Source of the DNA: Myripristis murdjan
Taxonomy: Eukaryota > Chordata > Actinopteri > Holocentriformes > Holocentridae
Length of the DNA: 64,000 nucleotides
Direction of reading: 5' to 3'
NCBI RefSeq assembly: GCF_902150065.1
Contig: NC_043996.1
Span: 13,343,485 to 13,407,484 of the forward strand
Positions within the stretch are counted from its first letter, which is position 1. Each line of letters starts with the position of its first letter. The translations under genes were made by a program, and so were the position numbers. Positions 26,601 through 39,054 of the stretch are shown here, one piece after another. The notes beneath the pieces are model-generated. The model saw only the letters and a program-made list of their open reading frames with translations. It ran no database searches and was not told the origin of the DNA.

Positions 26601-29023
26601 AAACAGGTGGAGCAGTAGAGTAGGATGGGTTGAATAATGCTTTACTGTAACAGTAAGAGGAGATGGGGGGCAACATAGAGTCCTTTAAGCTTGAAGCTGA
26701 GTTTATTGTCGAGTGTCTGTCCGAGACATTTGAAGCAGACAACCATTTCAGCAGTTTCGTTACTGATGGAGATGGGGTGCAGAGGTGAGGAGGAAGCAAT
26801 TGTTATTGCTTTTGTTTTACTGACACTGAGGTGAAGATGATTGTCCTCACACCACTGAGTACGACAATCTTTTTATAGTCCAGAACAGAATGGTTATCTG
26901 TGAGTAGAGGAAACATGGCGGTGTCATCTGAGTATTTAAGGTATAAGTGGTGATGGGTGAAGGACTAATGCAGTCAATAGTGTAGAAAAATGACACAACC
27001 CTGCGGTGCTCTAGTGCTGGTGTTGACTGCAGGTGACATGGCTGTGCCTCCTGCACAACTCGCAGAGTCTGTCACTGAAGAAATTGTACAGGATATCAAT
27101 CAGACGGGAGGGAGTGTTGTAACCTCTGGATCATCAGATGCTTTTGGATGGTACTGAATGGATGGTACAGTTTAGTAAGATTCGCAGAAGAGTGAATGAG
27201 GAACTGGTAAGATTTCCAGGGTGCAGGTCTTAAGGACTCGTGCTGGGATGTTGTCTGGCCCCGGGGTTTGCCTGGCAACCAGCTCAGCTGGCACCATACA
27301 TCCACCTCTATTACGAGGGGCGGTGTTATTTTAAAGTCTGTTCCGCCATTGATTTGTGTTTCCCCTTCCCTTAACCAACAGAGGAACATTATTTGAAGGG
27401 GGAACAGACTTGACATCACTAGTTAGAATTACTGATAAGGGTGGGTGCAGGTTAAGGTAAGGGGAAACACTTATCAACACTGCGATATGGTTGGCTTCAG
27501 GTTAAAGTAAGGAGAAACACATCTCAACAGGGAAACAGACGTCACTAGCACTACACAGCACTACACTGGCTTGTCATGGTCTGGTGAAGGAAAGGCTCTC
27601 AACCCTTCTTCACACTCAGCTGAGAAATCCTGAGTGTAGAATGGGAACAGGATGTATTCAGTTCTTTGGCAAAAGATTGTGGGTCAGTTGCTGTAGACAG
27701 GGTTGGCTCAGGGTCTCACCCAGTTAGGCTCTTCACCTTCTGAAATGCCTGTTTGGCATTCATATTGTCAAATTCTTATTCAATTTTGTCCCAAAATTTC
27801 CTACATGAGTCTAAGAGCAGAACGTTCTGTACTACATGTGATGGCGGTGGCATATTTTTGCACAGGAATATTCTGAGAGTGGTGGTGATTACTTTTTGTT
27901 GTTGTGAGCTATGTAAGTAGGTTCACTGCTGTAGCACACAAGTCTTTTAAAGGAAAAAAAAACAGTAAAATAATCCTGTTACTTATGATGCTATCAAAAG
28001 CACTTTTCGGAGGCTGGCTGTCTTGAGTCACTGATTGTTTAAGCTTTTACACACAATTTAGCTGTCATGTAGTGCTAAGAGTAATGTACCCAAATCAACC
28101 TACAACAGGGATTGCAAAGTCGCTGTCCTGTTAATCTCTGAAGCTGCTCCAGAAGGGGTCTCTTGATGCCAAGACAGATTACAGTCTTAGTTCACATGAT
28201 TCTCTGTTTGGGAAAGACTTGTGGCCAAGCTACACTGGAGCTATCGGCTGTCAGCTATCGAGTGTCAGCTGACCCTGATGCACTGGCTACGTTATGTCGT
28301 GCTGATGTGTGTTGTGACAAATGGCAGACACAGTATCCATTATTTGCTAAATCCAATTCCTGATGGCAAGTAGAACTGTGAAGAATGAGCAAAGTGATGT
28401 GTATAGATTTTATTTAGTTTCCCTCCAGTGAAGTACTCTTATGGAGGTAAATGACTCACAGGAACATTTGATATTTGGTATGGGTATGTGGTGTCTGTAT
28501 CCATCCTCTGTGCTTGTGCTTCCTTTGCCTTGGAATCATAATTTGTCCATTTGGTTCCACATTAAATGCATCTTGAAGACCACATAGAGCACATTTTGAG
28601 AAAAAAAAAAACTCCTGCATTCAAATATAGGCCAAAGATCCAGCATCATGTAATGGAATACCAAATGTGATTACTTTTATGTGTGAATTTTAGATATCTT
28701 GCAATGTGACAATGATTGCTCTCTCTCATTATGATCCTAAATTTACCATGATCTTACCTCTCACTCAGGTCAACATTGACTACTCCACCAAGATGGACAT
28801 CCAGAAAAATATATCACATCCCACAAAGAGCTGTTTTGAAGCAGCCCAGGTTAAAGTCTACAGCCTGATGAAAAAGGACTGCTACCCCAGGTTCCTGGCC
28901 TCTGACATTTACCTGCGCATCACCAAGAAAAAAGCCCCAGGAGCCACCATGTTTCGCAGGCGGTCGCGCTCCTGTGTGTTCAATGAGAGGGGCGAGCCCA
29001 CATCTGAGCCTTCGGCCTGGTAG
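23672..29023 (+). CDS. rgs18: Regulator of G-protein signalling 18, complete, five coding exons
   Basis: Rgs18 is an R4-type GTPase-activating protein for Gi and Gq alpha subunits; in mammals it restrains platelet activation. Coding exons: 23672-23793, 24312-24416, 24616-24677, 25333-25499 and 28769-29023, joined in phase, giving 236 residues (human 235). The N-terminus METLLFLFPQFNF closely parallels human RGS18 (METTLLFFSQINM), which fixes the start. SRLSLFLTK (around residues 49-57) and the C-terminal RRRSRS (215-220) are RGS18 hallmarks. The RGS domain spans about 85-202, with SEENIEFW at 111-118, the catalytic-loop Asn at 166, and Asp189 and Arg193 at G-alpha contact positions. The 62- and 167-nt exons are standard for R4 genes. 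Intron 4 (3.27 kb) is unusually long because it holds a minus-strand LINE. First of four tandem RGS genes. Confidence is high for identity and good for every splice site. Confidence 0.93.
26139..27290 (-). mobile_element. Decayed Rex-type LINE inside rgs18 intron 4
   Basis: A (TTAG)n tail at 26139-26158 leads into ACTTTATTGTCCCC and GGGGGTAATTC, the reversed 3' end of a teleost LINE. Farther right, minus-strand translation gives reverse transcriptase pieces: LKYSDDTAMF (positions 26,911-26,940; a YxDD-type catalytic box) and GPDNIPARVLKTC (27,225-27,262). A post-RT DNHLHLSVSKTKA motif is near 26,800-26,850. Frames are broken in several places. Similarity may continue more weakly to about 27,800. 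It lies antisense to rgs18 and is inactive. Confidence 0.75.
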
Positions 29024-29766
29024 TAGTAGCATTGCAACTGTAGCTCACTCTATAAAATAGACTTTTCTACAGCAGTAGTGGAAAAATCTGCTTTGTGTTT
29101 TTTAAAACTATTTTAACAAAAGTAGCATGTTAACTGTATCCGCTCTCTAAGTCAGAGACACTGCGCTCACCTTTTTGATGCAATATTGTCTCAGACTTTG
29201 CAGAACCTGTGTAAAAATGGGCTCATACAAAACAAATTGCCAGCTCAAGTGACTCTAGGCAACATGAAGTGACAAACCAATCATACAAGCAACCATACAG
29301 AGTCTATTTGCTTGAACTCAGAGCTGTTAGATTTCAACTGATCTGCTTCCTAGTCCACCAGTAGCACCATAAAGATATTAATCATGTTGATACGTCTCTC
29401 TGAAGCTAATTTGACCCACATCCCATTAAAATGGATTCATGATTTCATCCCCCCAAAGTCCAGCCCCCTCCAGACTCACTTGCAGTAAAAGCCTGTAGCT
29501 ATGGTGACTCCAAAGTGCTGAAATGTTTTAATGAGGGATGCACTGAGGAGATTTCACATTACTGAGAGCAATTAAAATATTCCATTTCCAAAGACAGAAA
29601 ATCCATATATCCTGTCAAAATACTAATATCAACTATTATTAATTACCATAACTGTTTTTACTGTTTAGCATTTTGCTACCACTGTAATCTAATAATTTAT
29701 GTATTATAATGATTGTGTGTGGCCTTGCCGTTGTAAAATGTACATAATCTGTGGAGTAATTATTCA

Positions 29767-29772
29767 AATAAA
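29767..29772 (+). promoter_or_regulatory. Putative rgs18 poly-A signal
   Basis: AATAAA lies 744 bases past the rgs18 stop codon in AT-rich sequence. It is the best-placed poly-A signal before the next intergenic region. Confidence 0.5.
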
Positions 29773-32658
29773 CACTTTCATACAAAGGCCTTTTTAACGA
29801 CCTCCTTAGTGTCATTAATTAGTTTGTGTGACCATACCTAAATGTGATGGATGGGGTCATAATGTGTGCATATTACACCAGTGGGTGAAAATGTGATAAT
29901 TTGGCACTCCCTATTCCAAATCACTGAAAAATTAATAGACCTTATCAAGTGACTACCACCACTCTAGGACAGAATTATTCATGTTACTGTATATGTATGC
30001 ACACCCCATATTTCTTGCAAAGACAAATATGTAATAATTTCAATTTGTCAGTGATCCCATTGAGCTTGCTCCAATCCTCTTTAATATGTATGCTAAGGGA
30101 AGAATATGTTCCAGTACCTTATATACATGTGTCTAAACATAAAGCAGTGTGAGGATGTACACACATCCAAGCACATACTCACACACACATACAGGGCTGA
30201 TTTTAGCTCATTAACACACACGTCAGGCCGTCCAGTAGCCTTTGGAGTCATGAAGCCCCTCTCAGCCCAAGTTGCTATCATTCTACAAAAACCTGCTTAG
30301 AATATCTCATGGTTCACATTAATTATGCATCAATCTAGGAGGCATGGGAAGCATACCACAATACCTGCTGCCTCCACACACACACAAATCAACTGAGGAG
30401 GGGGGAAAAAAACTTAATGATGTAGTAACAACAGTAGGAGCTCAGCTGGCCAGCCAAATTCATCCCTGCTAAAGATTAGTTTCCCGTGAAGAATGAGCTC
30501 CCAGAATTCTTGCTTGTTTCTTTCCATTGGTATTTAAATGTGTGACTCAGTCTGCGGTGAAAGCCTCAGAAATCAGCCAGATGTTAAACATGTCGCTGTT
30601 AATAAAAAGTTCCTTGCGAATTCAAAGCTTTGTAGAACCTTTGAAGAGAAACAAAAGAGTACTTTAACCGAGTTTGCCTGGGGATGTGAGGATTATATTA
30701 AAAGCTGAAATCTAGTATCCACAATGAGTTTGAGCAAGCAGGACTCCTAATACAGTGCTTGATAGTGGACATTTACACATTTTTTTAAATAAATTAATTT
30801 TTCTTAGATTATTCCTCAATCTGCTCAAAAGGATTTTGATAGCTTTTTGGATAATGTCCAACTACTTGGTGAGAATCTGGTGAGAGATGATTTAGAACTG
30901 TGCTATAGAAAGGGTGAAAAATGATTACTAAAATCAATTTGAAGTACTTTGAACACCAAAATGCATTTGGTACCTGGTTGTATAACAGTTTCACTGACAT
31001 CCTTTGGCGTGTTCCCAAACTTTCTCAAGGACCCCCAAATCAAAACGCTCCAGACAAAAGGTCCCCATAAAATGTTTTGTCCCCCCCCCCCCCTCCCCTC
31101 TCTACGTGAACCGAATTTGGTTATACATTTGCTGACTTGGAGGCTCAGAAATTGAGTTGTGAAATTCTTCACTTTACATATCCATTGGCACTTGATGTGG
31201 AAGGCCTGCCTCAATATTGACAAAACTAAATAGTTTTCCCCTTTCACCCCAGACACACTACCTTCCTCGATGTGCGCCGAGCACGACTGGAGGGATGCCT
31301 TTATGTGGACAAATGTGACAGAGACAAACAAATCGTTTCACAGGTGCATGACAGCCACCCTCCCTCTGCTGTGAAAGAGGCCACAGCTGAGGATGCTTTT
31401 CCAGGCATTGATGAACAGGCACCAAAGAGAAGGAGGCAGATTTTCACAGGGGGCAAATGACTCAGAGAACGATTTCTGCAGGCCTAAAGCTAAATACCCT
31501 CCAGACATTAACATTAGGCCCGTGAGACAGCCTCTGAGTCAGCTGCGTTAGGCCTGCAGAAACATGATCGGGAAATTAATTATTTTAACCTCAAGATTAA
31601 ATATTTCACTTGATGAAATTCCACATATAAATACTCAGGCCAGTGAGACAGCCCAATATCAGTGTTTAAATGGAAGATGTAAAAATCTGCTCTATTAAGA
31701 GAAATAATATTTAAAAAAAAACTGATGCCAGGCTTTCGGCTGGATTCTGATTCCTCACTGTGGTCTTCACTGAAATTGAGTTTTCGTATCCTGCCCTTGA
31801 GTTTTCATTTTGTTGTGATATTTTGGTGTGATATTCCTAACAGCCCCAGGATATTAGGTGAAAATTGCTGTGAAACAGGTGAAAATAGGTAAAGGAAAGA
31901 GAAAGGGTCAATTTACTCCATGATTTCCACTACACACTGGTTTCATAACATCTGTCCTGAGAGTGCTAGAGAGAGATGAAAGAGGAGAACTTTGTGTTTA
32001 TGATTATGGAAAATGAAAACTTGATTAATTCATTTCAAACTGATTCGCAGCTGAGATATTAAGGTTTATCCCTCAAACATCCTCGCCCTATTCCAACCTC
32101 CAGCCTCCAGTCGGGGGTCTAGAGAGATAGTGCGCGGTGGAAAGGATAACAATCTCACTCTTCATCAAACAGCTCAAACAGATAGAGCCAACAGTGAAGA
32201 GAAACGCACAAAATTTAACTTTGGTTTTGTCAGCACTTGCAGAGATTGGTGGGCTGTAAAGAGCTTTAGAGACTGGGGCCTTGGAGAGAGAGTGCCACCC
32301 TGTGTATCATCAGGGAAATGCACCCTGCAAAACCATGATCACTGTATGGACACTGCAACAGAGATGCAATACTACTAAATATAATATCATATGTGAAATA
32401 AACAGAGGCTGTTTATGTGGGTGTGAATGCATAGCATCTGACGCTTGAACATGAAAGGCTAAATCATATTAAGATTATTCAGGAGGCTACCGCACGCTGC
32501 TGAAAGTCTTTTAAGACGCATGATGCAAGAAACAGATATTCAAGTAAAAGGAGTGATGTGTCCCCATGCTGATTTCCTTATCTCACTTTATTGAACTGAT
32601 TTTTCGGTCACGAGAGACACACCTCCCCACATGCCTGTAATAAAAAATGATGCTAAAT

Positions 32659-32809
32659 AGGGAGGTAGAGACACATAATTGCAATTTGCAATCAACATAG
32701 GGTGATCATAACACACAGAGGCCATGCCACATTTTAACAAGGCTGCTTTGACTTATTATCACCATAAATATGTTGATTGCAAATTGAAATTATGTGTCTC
32801 CACCTCCCT
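32659..32809. repeat. 150-base inverted repeat (hairpin) with near-identical arms
   Basis: Arms 32659-32710 and 32754-32809 are reverse complements. The outer 41 bases, from AGGGAGGT through GAGACACATAATT to CAATTTGCAATCAACATA, differ at only two positions. The loop is about 43 bases. It could be a recent foldback or MITE-like insertion; a precursor-RNA hairpin is the alternative. No obvious target duplication is visible. Confidence 0.85.
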
Positions 32810-33342
32810 TGTTAATAAACTATATATATTACAGGTGTGCGGGGTGTGTCTCACACTCTGAATGTTGTTTTTGTGTGTGCAAAGGAGACAAATCTGCATT
32901 AATCCTTTTAAATCACAACAAAAGAAATCATCTGGAATATATTCTGCATCGCAGTCGTGAAACAACGCTCGTCAGTGCAGTGCACATGTCCACACAGCTA
33001 CTGCCTTCTTTGAAAAACAAATTCCTTGCTTTGGTGTGTCTACACACATGCAAATAGGGATGGCCGGGGTGTTTTCCATCACCAGCTGAGATTTACATTC
33101 TTGGTTTGTTTGGGTATATTTCATCCCCCTGCCGATCAGGAAGGTCAGGAGAGGTTAACTGAACACAATGAACACGTGCTAATTAAACTACACATGAGGC
33201 AAACGGGATCCACCGTGTGACATGACCCATAAGATGTAGCTTAGTCATGATCAGAAGACATGCAATCCTAACTGAGCTCACATGGCTGAGCAAATTCTCT
33301 GTTAGTGTACAGTGGGAAGCGAAAAATATCTAAATCCCCAGG

Positions 33343-33346
<4 letters not shown>

Positions 33347-33378
<32 letters not shown>
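33347..33378. repeat. (TG)n microsatellite
   Basis: About 32 bases of uninterrupted TG repeat. Confidence 0.95.
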
Positions 33379-33379
<1 letters not shown>

Positions 33380-34412
33380 TCTATTTTAAATCAAAGAATA
33401 TGTAATCATATGTAAATCCTCTTAAAGGGATAAAGCATAATGCAGTATGGAATAGTAAAATATGTCAAATGTCCTATTTCAAGCAGCTTCCAAATGAAAA
33501 ACAAAAATCATCAAAAACAAAGTGACTTGGATTAAAACTGCGATAAGGGAGTATTCACCGGTGGAGGAGACACAGACAAATAGGTGTGACAGGTTGTAAA
33601 GGACACAATATGCATAATTCAAACACTTTGGTCCGACAGTATCTGCTGACCTCAGCGAACCAATAATTACAGGGAGAGATTCAAGCCTTCCTCTTTAATC
33701 TGATATCTTTTTTTTTTCCACAATAGTATTGGTCTGAGTTTTCCAGACTTCGTGTAATTCAAAGCCAGTGTACTGATTTGCACCAGAGATTGACTAATTT
33801 GTGAACGCATGCAAATTTCCGACAGATTACATCATCATTTTTTCCGAGTGGAATCACAGCCTGTCAGTGTGAGGGTCAGTGATCATCTGCAATAATTCAA
33901 GTCAAAGTGTGAAACATGGTTTGAATACAGGGCTCGTTTTTTATTTTCATCAACTCGGTGAATAAGGAGCACATGGCATAGGCAAATGGCAGGATGTACA
34001 CCCTTGTTTTTTTAATCATGTAATTTGTTTATGGTCAGGATCCCCTCCGGAGGTTTCCGAGCCACTTTCTTCTTCTGCATTATGAAGCTTTGTGCTGCAC
34101 CACAACAGCACTGTTAATGGTGCACATAATAAAACCCAATTTTCTTGTATAGTTCTTAATAAGAGACTCACTTGGCATACAAATCTTATACGTAATCATC
34201 AGAAATGCCTAATTTTGCACAATCCTTTTCTAATGTATTTGTGTTTGGAAATGCAACACACTGGATACCACCCTCATATTGAACGGGTTACATTCATGTC
34301 AATGGTGGGTGCTGGTTTGGACAAGGTGCCACAGTCCAGAGGCAAAATAATAGACACTCCTTAAATAACAGCAGAGTTCTCTCTCCTCAAAGGCGTGGCA
34401 GTCCCCCCTCCC

Positions 34413-34441
<29 letters not shown>
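34413..34441. repeat. Poly-A tract upstream of the rgs21-like gene
   Basis: Twenty-nine A residues preceded by a C-rich stretch, about 155 bases before the proposed start codon. It may be a retroposon tail or a nucleosome-excluding tract. Confidence 0.9.
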
Positions 34442-34444
<3 letters not shown>

Positions 34445-34595
34445 TTTGCATACTGATTTCCATTTATTCCATTCATGGTGGGGGGCCTCGTTTAGATTTG
34501 TCCAGCCACTTGACTCTCTCATCTCCAAACAATCACGATCCCATCTTCTCTCCGGAAGGAACCTTATCTCTCTCCCCTTCACAGAGGACGAGGAG

Positions 34596-35777
34596 ATGGC
34601 AATAAAGTGAGTTAATCCATATTTGTTTCCACGGCCTTTACCATTTTCAGCAGGCTCCAGCTTACAGCAGCAATGTGGAAAATACCAAGGAGTTTTGTGC
34701 TCACTGTAAGTCTCACCTTTGCATTGTACCATCAATTGCACTTTTGAAGGGTTGAGGGCACAGAGGTGACTCTCACGTGCTAATTCACTGACAATTTGTC
34801 CAAACAAGATGAATGCAATCATGGAAGTGATTTGTGGATTTATTCATGCAGGTGTGTTTTTTTATACATGTGTTGTGCAGTTCACAGATAACCGGACTAG
34901 TGATAGATCTTGATGCTCTTTTCAAGGGTAGATTGTGTTGCTTTCCCAAGGATCCACTTGAAGATGTTGAGACTTGGGGCGAGTCCGTGGACAAAGTCCT
35001 CGGGTGTAAAGGTGAGAGTTTTATTAACTTGATTTTTTATGTGTTAAAAGTTAATTGGCAAAATATGCCAAGAAAATCCAATTGAGTAATATATATTAAT
35101 ATACCGTCACGTCCTTGTTCTCATCCGTCATTTCCAGCTGGACAGATAGCTTTCCGTGAGTTCCTGAGGTCAGAGTACAGTGAGGAGAACATATTGTTTT
35201 GGCTGGCGTGTGAGGAATACAAAAAGATCAAGACTGTCCCAGAAATGATCTCCTCTGCCAACAGGATCTACTCAGAGTTTGTCCAAACAGAGGCACCCAG
35301 ACAGGTAAAAATAAGCGACTGCAAGCTGAAACAGTCTGGGGTTTAGCCTTGTGCCTCAGAACGTCCATCTACACAAAAAAAACCCACCACATTCAACAAT
35401 TTCACTTGATGACATGGTTTGAATGAGTGTAACAGACTTATAGCAATGCGATCAGAGGGAAATAAAGCTGTGCACCTGTGTCTTAGGCTGTAAAATAGAA
35501 TATCACATCAACTTGCTTGTGTAGTTTTCCGCACAAAACAGCAGGATGCAAAGAGACGCTGACATGAGCAAGTTGCTGTAAGGTGATCATCTGATTTCAG
35601 ATCAACATCGACTGCGGCACCAGAGAAAACATAACAAAGAACATCTCACAGCCAACCCTGACGTCGTTTGACACAGCACAGAAGCTCATCTACAGTCTGA
35701 TGGCTAGAGATTGCTACCCGCGTTTCCTGAAATCTGACGTCTACCAGGGACTCCTGAGGAGAGTGGATTCAAGGTGA
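34596..35777 (+). CDS. rgs21: R4 RGS protein, RGS21-like; first exon tentative
   Basis: This is a GTPase-activating protein for G-alpha; mammalian RGS21 is a very small R4 member found in taste cells and airway epithelium. Secure exons are 35138-35304 (167 nt) and 35601-35777. The exon ending at 35011 is well supported at its 3' side; it probably starts at 34881, or at 34951 if the pyrimidine-rich AG there is used. A short first exon, 34596-34606 (ATGGCAATAAA before GTGAGT), joins in phase and gives 161 residues (human 152). CCFPKDPLEDVETW aligns without gaps to human CCFYRSPTAETMTW, and AQKLIYSLMARD to AQKLIYCLMAKD, supporting orthology. The RGS box has SEENILFW (62-69; Leu in place of the usual Glu or Asp) and Asn117. 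Vicinal cysteines near the N-terminus could be palmitoylated. The weakest point is the N-terminus. Confidence 0.8.
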
Positions 35778-36160
35778 CTGTTCAAAAGCAGCAGCCTCCC
35801 GAACAGGCTCGTAAAACCTTCTTTCAAACGTCAGTCTTTGATTTCAGTGTGGATAACTGGTTTATGCCATACCATCCAGATGTTAAGTAGCGGGAATAGC
35901 TTTTCTCTCCCTGTGTGATTCAGTAGTACCTTACATCTCAAAAGAAATGAAGGTTTGTATTATACTTTACATCTTTAATTATGTTCAGGTAAAATAAAAA
36001 AAAAGAGATTGGGCACACAATTATTCCCTGATCATGCATTCCCCATCGATTCCCCATCAATTACTTTAATTATACAATCTTGTAAATAGTATTTTATCCA
36101 AACAGATTTGATTGTTTAAAGATAAATGAAATGTTTTGAATGATTCGAATTTATCCTGAG

Positions 36161-36166
36161 AATAAA
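36161..36166 (+). promoter_or_regulatory. Putative poly-A signal of the rgs21-like gene
   Basis: AATAAA lies about 385 bases after the stop codon. An earlier AATAAA at 35993-35998, within A-rich sequence, is an alternative. Confidence 0.45.
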
Positions 36167-37050
36167 TGTATGGGTCTCTTGTTAAACTTTTGTCTCAGGT
36201 TTGGGTTCTGTCAACAGTAAATGGCTGATTTTACTTGTCCATTGCACTTTGATCTCTGAAATTATCCATCAAAATGTCAATATAGACTCAGTTATTAGTG
36301 AAATTTGGGTGTGGTTGTTTTGAATGTAATGCAAATCATCTCAGTCAGTATCCATGAAGTCTAGCCTGTGTAGTGTGGTCAGTGGTGGGACAAACACCAG
36401 ATGGCAACAGAGTCCTTCCAGCAACATGAGAAGACACAACTAACACTGAAAGCAAAAAAAAAAACAAAAAAAAACAGCACAGCTTCACTGTCAGTCGTCT
36501 CTGAAGCAACTTCCTCTCACTTTGTGTAGTTTCATTATACCGCATGCAGGAGAAGTCGGGGGTGTTGTACACCAAGCACAATGTGAAGGGGAAATGTATG
36601 AATCAACCCGGCCTCAATTTAGCCCTGCTTGAAATACCAGCCACGCAGGAAGGGGTGGGTGCATTTGGGGTGGCAATTCAATCGGCTTCTCGGTGTCAGG
36701 CGAGTTCATTCATCACAGAAAAGCATTTGCGTGGATTCAGAAAATTTAAATCATAAAAAAATTTAAATCTGGTCTGATGGAAATATGCGCTCTAACTGAG
36801 CTCATTATTTTTTATGCAAATATCCTTTCACGAGCGTTGCTAGTGTAGCCTGCAGAGAACAGTGTCATTTTAGATGAACCTGGACAGTAATAGCAAATTA
36901 ATTTTTAAGTTACCTCTCATAGTTAGGACGTGATGGGTGTAAAACAGATCTGGCATGTAAATAAGCACAGTAAGGAAGGACTGGATTAAACAGCTCTACG
37001 GTAGAGGATCATTCTCATGACCGTTTACCTCTTTTTTTTTTTTTTTGTGA

Positions 37051-37087
37051 GGGCAGGTGGTGGTGGTGGGGTCAGGGGGGCGGCGGG
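37051..37087 (+). repeat. G-rich tract with G-quadruplex potential
   Basis: Runs of 3, 4, 6 and 3 G residues occur within 37 bases, directly after a T tract. The first loop is long (about 11 bases), so quadruplex formation is possible but not certain. Confidence 0.55.
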
Positions 37088-37776
37088 TTATTAATAGAAT
37101 ATGAATCACATATGCTTGAATTTTTCATCAACATTATACAGTGTGTGAATAATCATCCAAAAATACTGCACATCCCCAAATCACAGTGAACTGAAGTCAA
37201 AAGTAGAAACTTCCTGTTTTTTATTTTTTGTTCTTATTTGAAAATTTGCATGATGTTACAGAGTATTACGCACATCGCTCACACTGACATTGTTTTCGCC
37301 CTGCATCCATCATCCTAATGCGTTTGTTGTCTGATGTCTGACTTGTTATTTGTGTACGGAAAGTGGAAGTAGGAAGGGCTTGGTTTCTCACATGTGACCT
37401 ACTGAGTGTTAGATGAACATTTTGTTCTGTTTTTTTTTTTTTTTTTTAGATGGTGTTGAATGTACAGTGTATTTATTTCCAGATGAGATGTAGGCCCAGT
37501 AACGCTTGGCGGTGGTTGTTCTGTGTGTTGCAGACTTAACCACAGCTTCCCCTGGTTTCAACAGCTCTCCTGATTATATTCACCTCTTTGTGGGTAGAGG
37601 GTAATGTTCGTTGGACGGTGTAAAACTTTTTTTTTTTTTTTTCAAAACCCACAAGTTTAATATTATCCATTATTTCATTGATTATGAATCAAAGCGATGA
37701 GTAGCCTAAGCAAAACTGCTATGGCTGTTATGAGCTTTAAGTAGAAATAAAGCTTGAATTGAACTGAATTAGGTTA

Positions 37777-37816
37777 AACACACACACACAGACACACACA
37801 CACACACACACACACA
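37777..37816. repeat. (CA)n microsatellite
   Basis: About 40 bases of CA repeat with one GA interruption. Confidence 0.95.
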
Positions 37817-39054
37817 GCATCCAACAATAACAACAATAACAGAGGCTGAGGGGTGTCATGGCACTCAGGAAGAAACTGTTGACAGAGGAAACACACATAC
37901 TGGTGCTGAACGTGATAAAATACATCTGTAAGAAAACTGTTTGTGCCACTGCAGTAACACAACAGCCTCCACTTAAAATACACTGTGACAAATATGCCAT
38001 AAATACTCTTAACACAGTTTTAAGGTTATGGACTTTGCTTGACATTTCCAGTTTAGGAACTTTTATGTACTATACTGTTATTCATTTCTACCCTATATTT
38101 ATCAAGGAACCTGCAGCTTCTTACCTCACCAAACAAGCTGTGGCACATTAAAACGCATTAGCTTCAACCAGTTAAGAGTATTAATTTAGAGATAAGAAGA
38201 CCAGTCCCTCATGGTGAGGTAAGAGATTTTCAAAAAGCTGCAAAATAAATACATACATGCATACATACATACATACGAGTGTTAGGCAAGGGGCCTCTCA
38301 GCTTCCTGTGTTTTGTGCTGTTTTCAGAACAACTTTCATCAGTTATGAGGATGACATTGCACTCCTACTGCAATGAGGCAAGCTTAATCTGTCATTACTT
38401 CCTTTCTGGGTGCGTTGTTTGGTCTGTGATATTTACGTCAAAATGATGAGTGCTAGTTGGTGTCAACAAAAGGTGCAAGGGAGAGACGGTACGTGCTTTC
38501 TGCGACACCTCGGTTTTATGACAGCATGTTTTCCAAAAAAACCTCTTTGAGTTTTTTTTCCAAAAAGCAACCCAATGCACCCAAAGCATGTCTTTTTCAC
38601 CGTGTTAATTGCTTGTTCTGTATTGAGACATGTTGGTAAAAAAATATGAATGTGGATGGGCTTGTACAGTTTTGATTCAACCTTGGCTAGTGTTTTGTTT
38701 GGTCTTTGCTTTGGACTGCCTGTGTGCATATGTTTCAGCATAAAGTAGTGCAAAATATATTGAGAAAACTGACAGGTAACAGCAGTTACCAGTTTAAAAA
38801 ATAATAATAATAATTATATAATCATACCTATAAGCTCTAAGTTTAAAAGATGTTTTCAAAAACTAAAACAATGATACTGGTTCAAACTGGGTCACAGAGC
38901 AAACCTCACATTTGCCTATCTGATGCTGAATTTTCCACTAAGCATTTGCATCCCCAGACTTTAGAACAAACAAGAGGCGACCTGTGCAAGAGTCAGGACA
39001 ATATAGACTGACGGACGCAGCAGCAGCAGCCTGAGCCTGTGCGCGTCATCCCCA

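Larger units (their letters stand above)
29790..34400. other. Intergenic region between rgs18 and the rgs21-like gene
   Basis: No gene model can be supported. It holds a 13-base C run at 31081-31093, a large inverted repeat (32659-32809) and a TG microsatellite. Much of the rest is unique, and enhancers for either flanking RGS gene could be here. Confidence 0.5.
36190..39040. other. Intergenic region between rgs21-like and rgs1/rgs13
   Basis: No exon is recognised. The block contains several T runs (37032-37046, 37431-37448, 37628-37642), a G-rich tract and a CA microsatellite. AATAAAGCTTGAATTGAA at 37746-37763 resembles a LINE tail but has no recognisable body before it. Confidence 0.5.

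Noticed and set aside
31272-31460. Charged 62-codon open frame between rgs18 and the rgs21-like gene
   Set aside because: No splice partners and no recognised homology; too short to support as a gene.
34361-34822. Minus-strand open frame of 153 codons
   Set aside because: It contains a poly-Phe run from the A tract and overlaps the proposed first exon of the rgs21-like gene; no family resemblance.
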